Source: Euryarchaeota archaeon UBA486
GTDB lineage: Archaea; Thermoplasmatota; Poseidoniia; Poseidoniales; Poseidoniaceae
Direction: 5' to 3'
Length of the DNA: 45,045 nt
Assembly: GCA_002497765.1 (NCBI GenBank)
Contig: DAET01000076.1
Coordinates: 1-45,045, forward strand
The notes below the pieces were generated by a model. That model did no database searches and was not told the origin of the DNA. It worked only from the letters and a program-made list of their open reading frames with translations. Shown one piece after another: positions 16,099-24,859 of this stretch. A program made the position numbers and the translations under genes. Each line of letters begins with the position of its first letter. Positions within the stretch are counted from its first letter, which is position 1.

Positions 16099-16539
16099 AT
16101 GATGAGAATATCGGACCCGCGGTGGCCTGCCGTTCGAGAATTGGCCCGCACGCTGCTGCGCACCGACGATATGGTCGTCGAGGGTCCAGCTTGGCTGCAA
16201 GCATCCGTCCACGATCTCTGTCTTCGATTAGCCGATGTTCAACCTGCTCGGACCATGTTTCCGAGATTTGTTCTTGGAAATCAGGATGCCATTTCGATGA
16301 TTGTACCCGAGACCGGTGCCGTGCTTGGACGATGCTCCCTTGACGAACCGGGGTCCGAAACGGTCTGGCTGTTCATGGAGCCAACAGAAGCCTGGGCGGC
16401 GATTTCAACCATCAGCGATGATTTGCTTCGAGCAGGTTATCCAGGTTGTTTGGGTTGCGGTGGACCGCACACCGAGGGGACGTGGGATGAGCGTTCAAGC
16501 CGCCAAGCCATGATAAATCACCGACAAGATGCTTCATGA
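16099..16539 (+). CDS. Uncharacterised small protein divergent from pyrD
   Basis: I do not recognise this 146-residue product. It is soluble by appearance, with no signal peptide or membrane helix. It has a helical first half (A-R-T-L-L-R-T-D-D-M-V-V-E-G then L-C-L-R-L-A-D-V-Q-P-A-R), a central beta-like part and a late G-C-L-G-C-G-G cysteine pair. The start is uncertain. ATG 16099 (or 16102) leaves 52 bp to the divergent pyrD start, whereas an in-frame ATG at 16045 would add 18 residues including T-C-P-S-C and overlap pyrD by two bases; neither has a good ribosome binding site. The stop codon lies inside the palindrome that precedes topB. Confidence 0.55.
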   Translation: MMRISDPRWPAVRELARTLLRTDDMVVEGPAWLQASVHDLCLRLADVQPARTMFPRFVLGNQDAISMIVPETGAVLGRCSLDEPGSETVWLFMEPTEAWAAISTISDDLLRAGYPGCLGCGGPHTEGTWDERSSRQAMINHRQDAS

Positions 16540-16555
16540 AATGATACATTTCATG
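16535..16555. repeat. Perfect 9-bp inverted repeat upstream of topB
   Basis: The arms CATGAAATG (16535-16543) and CATTTCATG (16547-16555) are perfect reverse complements around a 3-base ATA centre, a 21-bp palindrome. It covers the stop codon of the preceding gene and lies about 70 bp before the topB start. It could be an operator for a dimeric regulator over the topB promoter, or, less likely, a terminator hairpin, as no long T-run follows. Confidence 0.6.
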
Positions 16556-16597
16556 CACGTGTGAGACTGTCTTTGATTCACGAAGGAGGGTTCAAGT

Positions 16598-16645
16598 ATG
16601 GTCGTCGGTGCGCTTTCTCCATATGTCCATCGTCATCATTGCTGA
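16598..16645 (+). other. Possible 15-codon leader peptide overlapping the topB start
   Basis: The best ribosome binding site in this region, AAGGAGGG (16583-16590), is 7 nt before an ATG at 16598 that opens a 15-codon frame ending in H-R-H-H-C and a TGA at 16643-16645. This frame is offset from topB and ends 20 bases past topB's ATG at 16623. Ribosomes ending there could re-initiate on topB. It may instead be a chance frame, with the same binding site serving topB loosely. Confidence 0.4.
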
Positions 16646-19367
16646 GAAACCCAGCGTTGCCGAGGACCTTGCCAACGTCCTTGGCGTCGGAAAAAAAACC
16701 GATACACACTGGCACAGCGATGACATCATCATCACGTGGGCCATCGGCCACTTGCTTGAACTCAAGTACATGGATGATTACGACGAGGCGTTCAAAAATT
16801 GGCGCGGAACAGTCGATCGATTGCCCTACATTCCGGATGCTTTTCAGTACAAACCCAAGAGCGGGCGAGCAAAGAAACAACTCTCTGCCATCATGAAACT
16901 TGTCAAGGACAAATCGGTCACAGAAATCGTAAATGCTTGTGACGCCGCAAGGGAGGGCGAACTGATCTTCCGAACCATCGTTCAGCACTCGAAAGTCAAA
17001 ACCCCGACATCCCGCATGTGGATGCAATCGATGACCTATGACGCCATGTTACAGGCCTTTGAAAACCGGGAAACAGGGGAAGCCTACCAAGCGCTCAGTG
17101 ATGCAGCGTATTCCCGCTCTCAAGCCGACTGGATCATCGGCATGAACGGCTCCAGAATTGCGACACGCCTTCCACAGAACCGTGACCGTTCTGCCAACTC
17201 GCTCGGCAGGGTCCAAACCGCCACCCTCGCCATGGTTGTCGACCATGAACTTGAGGTGTTGTCCCATGTTCCTGTTCCGTACTGGCAACTCAATGCGAGC
17301 TTTGCCGCAGGGGATGCCCGCTGGGTCGGTCGATGGGAACGCAAGGGCCACAAAGATGACCCCGAGCGTCCAGAGTACAAAGCACACCGAATCATGGACG
17401 CGACCGAAAAGGAATCCATTGAATCCATGCTCGCTTCCGAGGGAGACTTCACGGTAGAAGAGCACCGTCGAACCAAAAAGGAACAGCCTCCACTCAATTT
17501 TGACCTCACGACCTTGCAGAAGCGTGCAAACAGCATGTGGTCGTGGTCTGCCAAACGGACCCTGGGTGTTGCGCAAGACCTCTACGACAAATTCAAGTTG
17601 ACCACGTATCCGAGAACCGATTCGAAGCATCTGCCCGAGGACATGCACGAAACCGTGGCCAAAACACTCGACCAACTCAGCGGCCAACCCGATTACGCTG
17701 AACACGTCAACCGTCTTCAATCCGAGGGGCTTTCCAACGCCAAGCGGAATTTCAACAACGCCAAGGTCTCCGACCACTACGCCATCGTACCAACCGGTCA
17801 AACACCGCCCAAAAACTTCGGAGGCGACCATGCGAAACTGTACGACCTCATTACACGAAATTTCCTCGCATCCTGGCATCCGCCTGCCGAATGGACGGTC
17901 ACCAAGCGGACGGCGACCAAAGGTGAACATCAATTCCTCAAGGATGCTGAAGCCTTGGCCACACCAGGCTGGCGAGCCGTCGTGCCCAAGAAGGACAAAG
18001 TCCCCGAAGGATGGGGCGCGCTCCCAGGCAATCCTTGTCCCGCCGCCCTTGAATCGCACGAATTTTCTGAAGAACTCAGCAAGCCCAAAAATCGGCTCAA
18101 GGAAGCTAGTCTGCTTCAGTTGATGGAACACGCAGGGAAGCACATTGAAGACGATGAGCTCGCCGATGCCATGAAGGAAAAAGGGCTTGGAACACCCGCC
18201 ACCCGAGCCGACACCATCGAAAAACTGCTCAATCGGAACTACATCCGGCGCTCAAGAAACGGCACAATCAGTGCGGCCCCCCACGGCATCCGCATGATCG
18301 ATGTGTTGCGGAGAATTCCCGTGGAGTGGATCACGTCCGCTGAACTAACCGGTGACATGGAAGCCTCGCTCCTCTCTGTTCAACACGGTGAGACGCCCAT
18401 GCAGGACTACATGGAGAAGATCATTCAACAAACGAAAACCATGGTTGACCGAATTCGCGACCACGACCGCAACACGCTCTACCTCAACGAGACGTCCCTC
18501 GGTGCATGTCCTTCATGCAGCGGGAGCATCATGGAAAACACCCTCGCCTACCAGTGTGAACACAACGAAGGCCGAGACAAAGGGTGTTCGTTCGTGTTTT
18601 GGAAAGACACCTCCGGTCGTTGGTTTGACCGTACCACGGCAGCCCGGCTCATCGAAACAGGGAGCCTCGAGAACCTCCACGGGTTCTTTTCCCAAGCAGG
18701 TGAAGGCTACGAAGCATCGGTTGAACTCAAAAAAGACGGGAAAGTCATGAGCAAAGGCTCTGGTTCGGGCGAGGCGAGCGAGGACGATGAAATCCTCTGC
18801 CCGTGTCCAGTGTGCGACCACGGTTCCATTCGAATCACGAAAACAGCCTACTTGTGCGACAACCCTGAGTGCACATTCAGAGGCATGCAGAACATCATGT
18901 GCAAGCGGGTTGTCACGCCAGAAGAAGCCAAACCCATCTTTACTGAGGGGAAGTCTACGTTGCTTGAGGATTTCACCTCTCGACGAAACAAGCCGTTCAA
19001 CGCCTACCTGAAACTTGACAAAAACCGAGTCAAGTACGATTTCCCGCCTCGAGCAGCGGCTGCCGACGCCAAACGCTTTCCCGTTGTGCCTGGCGTGGTG
19101 GCTGTTTGCCCCAAAACCAAAGCGAACATCATCGAAACCGAGACCCATTACACGGTTGAGGACAGTTCATCTGACTGCAAGATTCACATTGAACGTTGCA
19201 TCTCAAAGCGCGACCTGACACGTGATGAAGCCAAGACACTGATCGAAACCGGTTCTGTCGGACCGTTTGACGACTTCGTGTCAAAGAAAACGAGCAATCC
19301 CTTCAGTGCATCGTTGTACCTGAAAAAGAACCAGTCGGTTGGCTACAAATTTGCAAAACGTTCGTGA
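16623..19367 (+). CDS. topB: Type IA DNA topoisomerase, topoisomerase III-like, with C-terminal zinc/repeat domains
   Basis: The 914-residue enzyme cuts and passes single DNA strands to relax or decatenate DNA. The Toprim domain is marked by I-I-A-E-K-P-S at the start and N-A-C-D-A-A-R-E-G-E-L-I-F (Asp107 region). The active-site tyrosine is Tyr329 in T-Y-P-R-T-D-S, and S-L-G-R-V-Q-T-A follows the usual position. After about residue 620 come C-P-S-C and C-P-V-C zinc-like motifs and three topoisomerase C-terminal repeat units, each ending in an F-x-A-x-L-x-L/V-x-K pattern. The sequence style is bacterial TopB rather than archaeal reverse gyrase or TopoIIIalpha. Start is ATG 16623, fitting family start M-S-I-V-I-I-A-E-K; a GTG at 16608 is possible. 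The upstream palindrome and leader frame may regulate it. Confidence 0.93.
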   Translation: MSIVIIAEKPSVAEDLANVLGVGKKTDTHWHSDDIIITWAIGHLLELKYMDDYDEAFKNWRGTVDRLPYIPDAFQYKPKSGRAKKQLSAIMKLVKDKSVTEIVNACDAAREGELIFRTIVQHSKVKTPTSRMWMQSMTYDAMLQAFENRETGEAYQALSDAAYSRSQADWIIGMNGSRIATRLPQNRDRSANSLGRVQTATLAMVVDHELEVLSHVPVPYWQLNASFAAGDARWVGRWERKGHKDDPERPEYKAHRIMDATEKESIESMLASEGDFTVEEHRRTKKEQPPLNFDLTTLQKRANSMWSWSAKRTLGVAQDLYDKFKLTTYPRTDSKHLPEDMHETVAKTLDQLSGQPDYAEHVNRLQSEGLSNAKRNFNNAKVSDHYAIVPTGQTPPKNFGGDHAKLYDLITRNFLASWHPPAEWTVTKRTATKGEHQFLKDAEALATPGWRAVVPKKDKVPEGWGALPGNPCPAALESHEFSEELSKPKNRLKEASLLQLMEHAGKHIEDDELADAMKEKGLGTPATRADTIEKLLNRNYIRRSRNGTISAAPHGIRMIDVLRRIPVEWITSAELTGDMEASLLSVQHGETPMQDYMEKIIQQTKTMVDRIRDHDRNTLYLNETSLGACPSCSGSIMENTLAYQCEHNEGRDKGCSFVFWKDTSGRWFDRTTAARLIETGSLENLHGFFSQAGEGYEASVELKKDGKVMSKGSGSGEASEDDEILCPCPVCDHGSIRITKTAYLCDNPECTFRGMQNIMCKRVVTPEEAKPIFTEGKSTLLEDFTSRRNKPFNAYLKLDKNRVKYDFPPRAAAADAKRFPVVPGVVAVCPKTKANIIETETHYTVEDSSSDCKIHIERCISKRDLTRDEAKTLIETGSVGPFDDFVSKKTSNPFSASLYLKKNQSVGYKFAKRS

Positions 19368-19419
19368 ACACGACTGTCAGCGAAGGAAGGTTGAAACACA
19401 TCCCTCTCAAGGGATTTTC

Positions 19420-20634
19420 ATGGACCGTTGGGACTACGATGTTGTCATCGTTGGTGCCGGGCCTGTTGGCGGGAGAGCGGCAACGCTCCTCAGCCACGAT
19501 GGATTGAAGGTCTTGATGCTCGAAGAACACGAGGAAGTCGGTCGACCTTTCCAATGTGCAGGGCTCGTCACCCCAAGCGCCATGGACGTCGTTGAAGGCT
19601 ACCACACGGTGCTCGAGGAGGTGGACGGCGCCTTGATTCATGGACCAAGCGGCACGCTGGTACCGGTTGGAACAGAGGGCACCCTGCGGACCTATGTCGT
19701 GTGCAGGAAGCGATTCGACCAATTCGTGGTTCAACAAGGGATGGAAGCAGGTGCTGAATTGTGGTTGAACACCGTTCCGACCGCCGCAGACCGAGAGGAT
19801 GGAGGTGTCCGCTTGACCGTTCTTCGTGATGGGGAACCCGTTCAACTCACGACCAAACTCCTCATTGGAGCCGATGGTGCTCACAGTTGGACCCGTCGAA
19901 CGTTCAAGATGGGACGGCCAAAGGAGCTCATGATTGGATTTCAAACCGAAGTGGTCGGGTATGAGGGGCGTGATCGCTGGCTTGAAATGTACAGCGGAAG
20001 CGCGATTGCGCCCGGTTTCTTTGCTTGGGTCATCCCATCAGGATTTGGAACGCACCGCATCGGTCTGTGGTCGACCGCCGATCGTCTTAACGGGCGAAGC
20101 ATTGAATCATGCTATCAGGATTTGATGGACCATCCGCTCTGGAAAGACCGATTTGAGCACACCCAGGAAATTGCAAGATATTGTGGCCCTGTTCCCTCTG
20201 GCATGGTCAAACACACGGTCAAAGACCGAGTCATGCTTCTCGGTGATGCCGCCGGCATGGCAAAACCCACCACAGGTGGTGGCATCGGCCCGGGGTTCCA
20301 TCAAATTCAATGCATTCACGAAGAACTTGCATCGGCCGTCAGATCAAATCAACTCACGGAAAAAGACCTCAAGGCCATCACCAAACAACCTTGGAGCGTT
20401 ATGAAAAAGGAACAAGACCGAGCCCGAACCCTTCGAAACCTGTTGGTGAGTGATTGCACCGATGAAGTCCTCGACAAGCATTTCATCAATTTCGCACACC
20501 CCGACACCCTCAGTCTCATCAACGCCATTGGAGATATCGAAAAACCCGTCCCGTTGGGCATGGCCCTCCTGAAACAGGTCCCAGCCTTCCGACCACTCGC
20601 CCTCAAAGCTGGCGTACGGCTGCTCCTGTCGTGA
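19420..20634 (+). CDS. Geranylgeranyl reductase-family FAD-dependent oxidoreductase
   Basis: The 404-residue flavoprotein has an N-terminal FAD-binding G-A-G-P-V-G-G-R-A-A, an E-E-H ribose-binding turn, C-A-G-L-V-T-P near residue 48, G-A-D-G-A-H-S in the middle and the second FAD motif G-D-A-A-G-M-A-K-P-T-T-G-G-G-I. An F-A-W-V-I-P-S-G segment corresponds to the substrate-side W-V-x-P of geranylgeranyl reductases. In archaea these enzymes saturate the isoprenoid chains of membrane lipids, which is the likely role here, but other members act on menaquinone or phytyl chains. The start at 19420 is where the family alignment begins, with AAGGGAT upstream; the frame opens 81 bp earlier. It is followed by a membrane protein gene 9 bp on. 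Confidence 0.88.
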   Translation: MDRWDYDVVIVGAGPVGGRAATLLSHDGLKVLMLEEHEEVGRPFQCAGLVTPSAMDVVEGYHTVLEEVDGALIHGPSGTLVPVGTEGTLRTYVVCRKRFDQFVVQQGMEAGAELWLNTVPTAADREDGGVRLTVLRDGEPVQLTTKLLIGADGAHSWTRRTFKMGRPKELMIGFQTEVVGYEGRDRWLEMYSGSAIAPGFFAWVIPSGFGTHRIGLWSTADRLNGRSIESCYQDLMDHPLWKDRFEHTQEIARYCGPVPSGMVKHTVKDRVMLLGDAAGMAKPTTGGGIGPGFHQIQCIHEELASAVRSNQLTEKDLKAITKQPWSVMKKEQDRARTLRNLLVSDCTDEVLDKHFINFAHPDTLSLINAIGDIEKPVPLGMALLKQVPAFRPLALKAGVRLLLS

Positions 20635-20643
20635 GGTGAGACC

Positions 20644-21786
20644 ATGAAGCGGCTCATCGAACAGCACCGCATTCGTTACCCGCCTTTTGAGGCTGCCCGA
20701 TGGCAACCTGACGCCCTTCCAATTGCGGAACAAGACATTGATCTCGGCGAATACGAGTCGAAGGACGAAGCCAAAAAATCACTTGAAAATCGACCCCCTG
20801 CCTTTCGTTTAGGAGATGAAGAGGGTTGGTTGATGGAACGACGCTATCTCTTGGACGGGGAACCCTTGACCCATGAGATGAACGGGCATCACCAGGAAGA
20901 GGATCCTTATGTGCGCCTTGTCAAACGCCAACGGAGAGGTTGGTACCTGATTCCCAATCCGATTCACAACATCTTGCGTCAGTTCATCAACGGCGTTGTC
21001 ATCGTTTTGCTTGCAAGTCTGTTTTACCTGTTCATCTCACCGGTCTTGGAACTTCTGAGCATCCCCGTTTATGGGCTGGACACAGTCAGGTGGGGCTTGC
21101 TTGATTATCCAGCCTTGGCCGTGTTTGTTGTGCCACTCATTTTTGCACCCCTGGTCATTCGGGTGCTGGCCAATTTGTCGGAACTTCGACGGCAAAACCT
21201 CTTCCTCAAACGAAACCCGAAAACCCCTAAGATTGATTTCCTCCAACCAAGTAAAGCCGACGAAAACCTCGTCCTGAACGTTGAATTTCCCGAGTGGGAT
21301 CCAACATGGAACCACGTTGACGCCATTTTGCGAGTGGGTGTCTTACCGCCGGGAAGAGAATCCCTCCTCCGCACGCTTGACATCGACCCCACACGTCAAC
21401 CCCCTCCAGGACTCTCCACCGAACTCCCTCACCACTGGGAAGAGGGTTTGGATGATGGTACGGCTGGCGGCGAGGATGCGCCCATGGAAATTAAGGAAGT
21501 CAAGGGAGGCCTGTTTCTCAGGCCCATGCGATTGATGGTTCAAGGTAAGCCACAGCGGTGGAAAGATGGGGAACCGCTGACACTTCAGCCCCCCTCACCA
21601 ACATGGCCGGGTTCGGTGAACACCGACCTCTTGCGCGTGCACTGGGAATGCATCTTCCGAATCGACCGTCAACGCGGAGGTGCGTTGCTGTGGGTGCAAC
21701 CATTGAAAGTCGCACATTCAACAGCATTCAGTGAATTGAGTGACCTCCCGCTTCACGACGGGCGAAGCGAACTCGACATGACATGA
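20644..21786 (+). CDS. Uncharacterised two-TM membrane protein
   Basis: I do not recognise this 380-residue protein. The first 110 residues are polar and charged. Two hydrophobic helices follow at about 114-136 and 153-176, separated by a short loop. The remaining 200 residues are soluble, rich in proline and tryptophan, with a G-G-L-F-L-R-P-M-R-L-M segment. No signal peptide is present, so both ends are probably on the same side, most likely the cytoplasm. GAGGTGAG lies just before the ATG. It follows the flavoprotein reductase by 9 bp, so the two are likely co-transcribed and a lipid- or membrane-related role is possible, but that is context only. Confidence 0.7.
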   Translation: MKRLIEQHRIRYPPFEAARWQPDALPIAEQDIDLGEYESKDEAKKSLENRPPAFRLGDEEGWLMERRYLLDGEPLTHEMNGHHQEEDPYVRLVKRQRRGWYLIPNPIHNILRQFINGVVIVLLASLFYLFISPVLELLSIPVYGLDTVRWGLLDYPALAVFVVPLIFAPLVIRVLANLSELRRQNLFLKRNPKTPKIDFLQPSKADENLVLNVEFPEWDPTWNHVDAILRVGVLPPGRESLLRTLDIDPTRQPPPGLSTELPHHWEEGLDDGTAGGEDAPMEIKEVKGGLFLRPMRLMVQGKPQRWKDGEPLTLQPPSPTWPGSVNTDLLRVHWECIFRIDRQRGGALLWVQPLKVAHSTAFSELSDLPLHDGRSELDMT

Positions 21787-21823
21787 ACAACACATTGAAG
21801 GACAGCGAAGCGGTCCTATTGTC

Positions 21824-24800
21824 ATGCAAGCCCGTCAGTGTTCTGCACTCTTTTTGGTCGCCGTCATGGCACTTGCCGGCTGTCTAGGAGCCACAGAACC
21901 GGCTCCAGAGATTGAAGAGCCAGTAACTGATACCTACGAGCTCAAGACCACGTGGATAGCAGCACCTGGAGAAATTCAATTGGGCGAAGTGGCCTCCTTT
22001 ACCCTCGGCGTGCAGCAAACGGGTATCGGCGAATGGCGAATGGACTACGATGTCCTGCAACCCGACTTCACGCCCGTCGATGCAGTGCAATGGACAGAAA
22101 ATGACGTCGGATTTGTTCTGGTGTTTACGCCAAGTGTGGTAGGTGAGCACATCGTTTCCATCTCCATCGTGAACACCGGTGCTTCTTCGATGGACCCACA
22201 ACTCCAGCCGTTCGTCCTGCCGTTGATGGTGTCTGCACCCGAGGAAGCCGCCCCCATCATCACGGTGCCTGCTCGTTTGGTCCTCGAGGAGCCAAACGTG
22301 GTGTGGTTTGAGGGCCGTGTTGACCACCGCTACCTTGAATCATGCACCGTGTCCTACACCATCTCCGACGGCAACGATGGCTCCATCGCCCTCAACACCG
22401 AAGGTGCATGGAAGGTGTTGGTCGACTTCACTGAAGCCACGGAATCTCACACCATCACGACACAGGCCAACTGTGGACGATACACAGCGGCCAGTGACAC
22501 ATCGACAACGCAAATTCTGATCGAAGGCGCAGGAGATGACGAGGACGGTGACGGCATTCAAGACGTCAATGACCGATGTCCCTCGGGCATTGGCGCCAAC
22601 GAAGGATGGCAGTCAACCCTTGCCACGGACGGCGATCAGGACGGGTGCAGGGACAACGATGAGGATGAGGATGATGACAACGACGGCATTGTCGACACCT
22701 ACGATCTGTGTCCTGAATCGTACGGATGGGTGAGCACGCCTTCAGCAGATTACGACTACGACGGTTGCCACGATGCCAATGAGGACGACGACGATGATAA
22801 CGACGGCGTCGAGGACGTGAATGACCTATGCCCTGTCGGCCGAAAGGGGTGGTACTCCAACCGGTACAGCGATTGGGACAACGACGGCTGTTCTGATTTG
22901 GACGAGGACGACAACGATGACAACGACGACCACCTCGATGAATTCGATGCGTGCGCCAAGGGTGTGGCCAATTGGGTGTCCGACAGCGCCACGGATTGGG
23001 ACGATGACGGGTGCCAGGACGCCACGGAGGATGAGGACGATGACAACGATGGGGTCAACGACGTCAATGCCACCGGGGATATCTTGGACCTGTGCCCTCG
23101 AACACCACGAAACGCTACGGACGTGGACGAATTCGGGTGCGCTGCCGTGGAACGTGACACGGACAACGACGGTGTGAACGACCTTGAAGATCAATGCGAA
23201 GGCACTCCCTCAGGTCTTGCCGTCAACGCCGTGGGGTGCGCAGACATCGATGGCGACGGTGTGTTTGCCAATGTGGACCTGTGTGCGAATTCTCCGGACC
23301 GTTGGAGCGTTGATTCCACCGGTTGTGCCGTGGTTCAAAACCCGGTGCCTTGGACGTCCGCCAGCAGCTTGAACGGACCCATGCAAGCAGTACCACAATT
23401 TACCTTCCCGACCTTGAACGGAACCTTCAATTTCAACAACCGTTGGACGGGCCACGACGTTTACTTTTTCATGTTCAAGTACACGGACAGCAGCGGTAAC
23501 AACAACGGTGCGACGTGGGGGCAAAACCCTGGGAAATTCATACGGAACCTACCAGCCAACACGCACCTGTTCTACGGTTCATTCGACAACAGCTACCACA
23601 ACGACGTCATCCAACAACGAAACGCCGTGTTGGCGGGCCTGACCACCTCAGAGGAGGCCTATTGGGACGACCGTATTCACTACATCGACATTGACGCAAG
23701 CAACCTCGGCGGCGGCATCGGTGCCATGATCGGTTCATTCAACAACCCGTTCTTCATGGGGATTGACCGCTTCCAACTGGCTCGTGAAACCGGATCCCTT
23801 TACGCTTGGACAACCCAGTCCAACGACCCCTACCATCTGTCCTTCGAACCCAACCAATGGGTCGCTGAATTCCCGACCAAAGTCCGTGAACAAGACCCGG
23901 CGGTTCACGCCGTATCCGTGATGGATTTCCAACGGCACACCGGCGGATGGGGTGGTGGATATTCCTCCTTCACCAATGCAACGTTTGACCTCCCGGATGA
24001 TCTCACATCCTACGATACGCTCGAAGTGTACCACGAGCATGCGTGCTATGAACGAACCAATCGGTATCAGAAATCGGACGGTACGTACGGCGGATGCCAC
24101 GAATGGGACTACCTTGCCTACATGTTTGTCTGCGATGAGGACAACGATTCCATCTGCGACACAGAAATGGTACGGTGGATCACAACCTACGGACGAGAGG
24201 GGATGTGGTTGACCGACATCTCACCCTACTTGTTCATGCTGAACGACGGCGAAGAGCGGCGTTTCAAGTATGCCGGCGCCAACAAGGGCGACTTGACCGT
24301 GACCTTCCTGTTCAGCAATTGGGGAAGTGGAACCAGAGCCGTTGATGGCACGTACGCCTTCAGTGGGGGACAATTTGACGGTACATACAACAACGAATCT
24401 CGGTACCAACGCCAACTGAACTTCACTGTGCCTTCGTACGCCACCAGCGTTGAAATTGTGGCGACCATCACCGGGCACGGGTTCAACAAAGACACGGCCA
24501 ATTGTGCAGAATTCTGCGACCATCAGCACTACTACACCATGGGTCAACACCAGACCTACGAATGGCATCCCATCGTCTACAGCAGTGAAGGCTGTGAAAA
24601 CGAGGTCAACAACGGTGTGGTCGCCAACCAATTCGGTTCGTGGCCGTTTGGAAGGGCCGGTTGGTGTGCAGGGCAAGATGTCAAGCAGTGGACGTTTGAC
24701 ATCACGGATTGGGTTGACAATTCCACCAACAACACGAATCATCTGGAGTACCGAGGCTACTACAACGGCCAAGAATACGTGCCATCCGATGGTATCGGAA

Positions 24801-24859
24801 ACGGTGGACGAAACATTCGTGCCGTGGTGTGGATTGTCTTCTACGGACCTACGACGTGA
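21824..24859 (+). CDS. Lipoprotein with thrombospondin type 3 repeats and a PNGase F-like domain
   Basis: The 1011-residue product starts with a signal ending in L-A-G-C (lipobox, Cys20), so it is probably lipid-anchored outside the cell. A beta-rich region (30-230) precedes about seven calcium-binding thrombospondin type 3 repeats (about 238-500). The C-terminal 350 residues resemble the bacterial peptide:N-glycosidase F, which cuts N-glycans from asparagine. Matches are C-H-E-W-D-Y with Asp762 (PNGase F Asp60 position), N-C-A-E-F-C with Glu896 (Glu206 position), and R-A-G-W-C-A-G. The Asp-Glu spacing is 134, against 146 in the known enzyme. The Glu118 counterpart is not obvious. Predicted role: removing glycans from external glycoproteins before proteolysis. 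The end overlaps convergent mqnC by 11 bp. Confidence 0.78.
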   Translation: MQARQCSALFLVAVMALAGCLGATEPAPEIEEPVTDTYELKTTWIAAPGEIQLGEVASFTLGVQQTGIGEWRMDYDVLQPDFTPVDAVQWTENDVGFVLVFTPSVVGEHIVSISIVNTGASSMDPQLQPFVLPLMVSAPEEAAPIITVPARLVLEEPNVVWFEGRVDHRYLESCTVSYTISDGNDGSIALNTEGAWKVLVDFTEATESHTITTQANCGRYTAASDTSTTQILIEGAGDDEDGDGIQDVNDRCPSGIGANEGWQSTLATDGDQDGCRDNDEDEDDDNDGIVDTYDLCPESYGWVSTPSADYDYDGCHDANEDDDDDNDGVEDVNDLCPVGRKGWYSNRYSDWDNDGCSDLDEDDNDDNDDHLDEFDACAKGVANWVSDSATDWDDDGCQDATEDEDDDNDGVNDVNATGDILDLCPRTPRNATDVDEFGCAAVERDTDNDGVNDLEDQCEGTPSGLAVNAVGCADIDGDGVFANVDLCANSPDRWSVDSTGCAVVQNPVPWTSASSLNGPMQAVPQFTFPTLNGTFNFNNRWTGHDVYFFMFKYTDSSGNNNGATWGQNPGKFIRNLPANTHLFYGSFDNSYHNDVIQQRNAVLAGLTTSEEAYWDDRIHYIDIDASNLGGGIGAMIGSFNNPFFMGIDRFQLARETGSLYAWTTQSNDPYHLSFEPNQWVAEFPTKVREQDPAVHAVSVMDFQRHTGGWGGGYSSFTNATFDLPDDLTSYDTLEVYHEHACYERTNRYQKSDGTYGGCHEWDYLAYMFVCDEDNDSICDTEMVRWITTYGREGMWLTDISPYLFMLNDGEERRFKYAGANKGDLTVTFLFSNWGSGTRAVDGTYAFSGGQFDGTYNNESRYQRQLNFTVPSYATSVEIVATITGHGFNKDTANCAEFCDHQHYYTMGQHQTYEWHPIVYSSEGCENEVNNGVVANQFGSWPFGRAGWCAGQDVKQWTFDITDWVDNSTNNTNHLEYRGYYNGQEYVPSDGIGNGGRNIRAVVWIVFYGPTT
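22536..23330 (+). repeat. Tandem thrombospondin type 3 (calcium-binding) coding repeats
   Basis: About seven units of roughly 35-40 codons alternate D-x-D-x-D-G-C-x-D and D-D-D-N-D-G-x-x-D with N/D-x-C-P or D-L-C. The DNA is correspondingly rich in GAC/GAT/GAG/AAC codons and looks repetitive on both strands. The repeats form the rigid, calcium-loaded stalk between the lipid anchor and the catalytic part of the PNGase F-like protein. Confidence 0.8.

Noticed and set aside
16598..16645. A frameshift joining the short frame to topB
   Set aside because: The topB protein already begins exactly where type IA topoisomerases begin, so no missing N-terminus has to be explained; a separate leader is the simpler reading.
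17049..18143. A 364-residue minus-strand frame inside topB
   Set aside because: It lies wholly opposite the conserved catalytic region of topoisomerase III and looks like a compositional shadow.
22536..23330. Short-period DNA repetition that might suggest a CRISPR or satellite
   Set aside because: Units are imperfect, in coding frame and translate to calcium-binding TSP3 repeats; there are no constant repeats with unique spacers.
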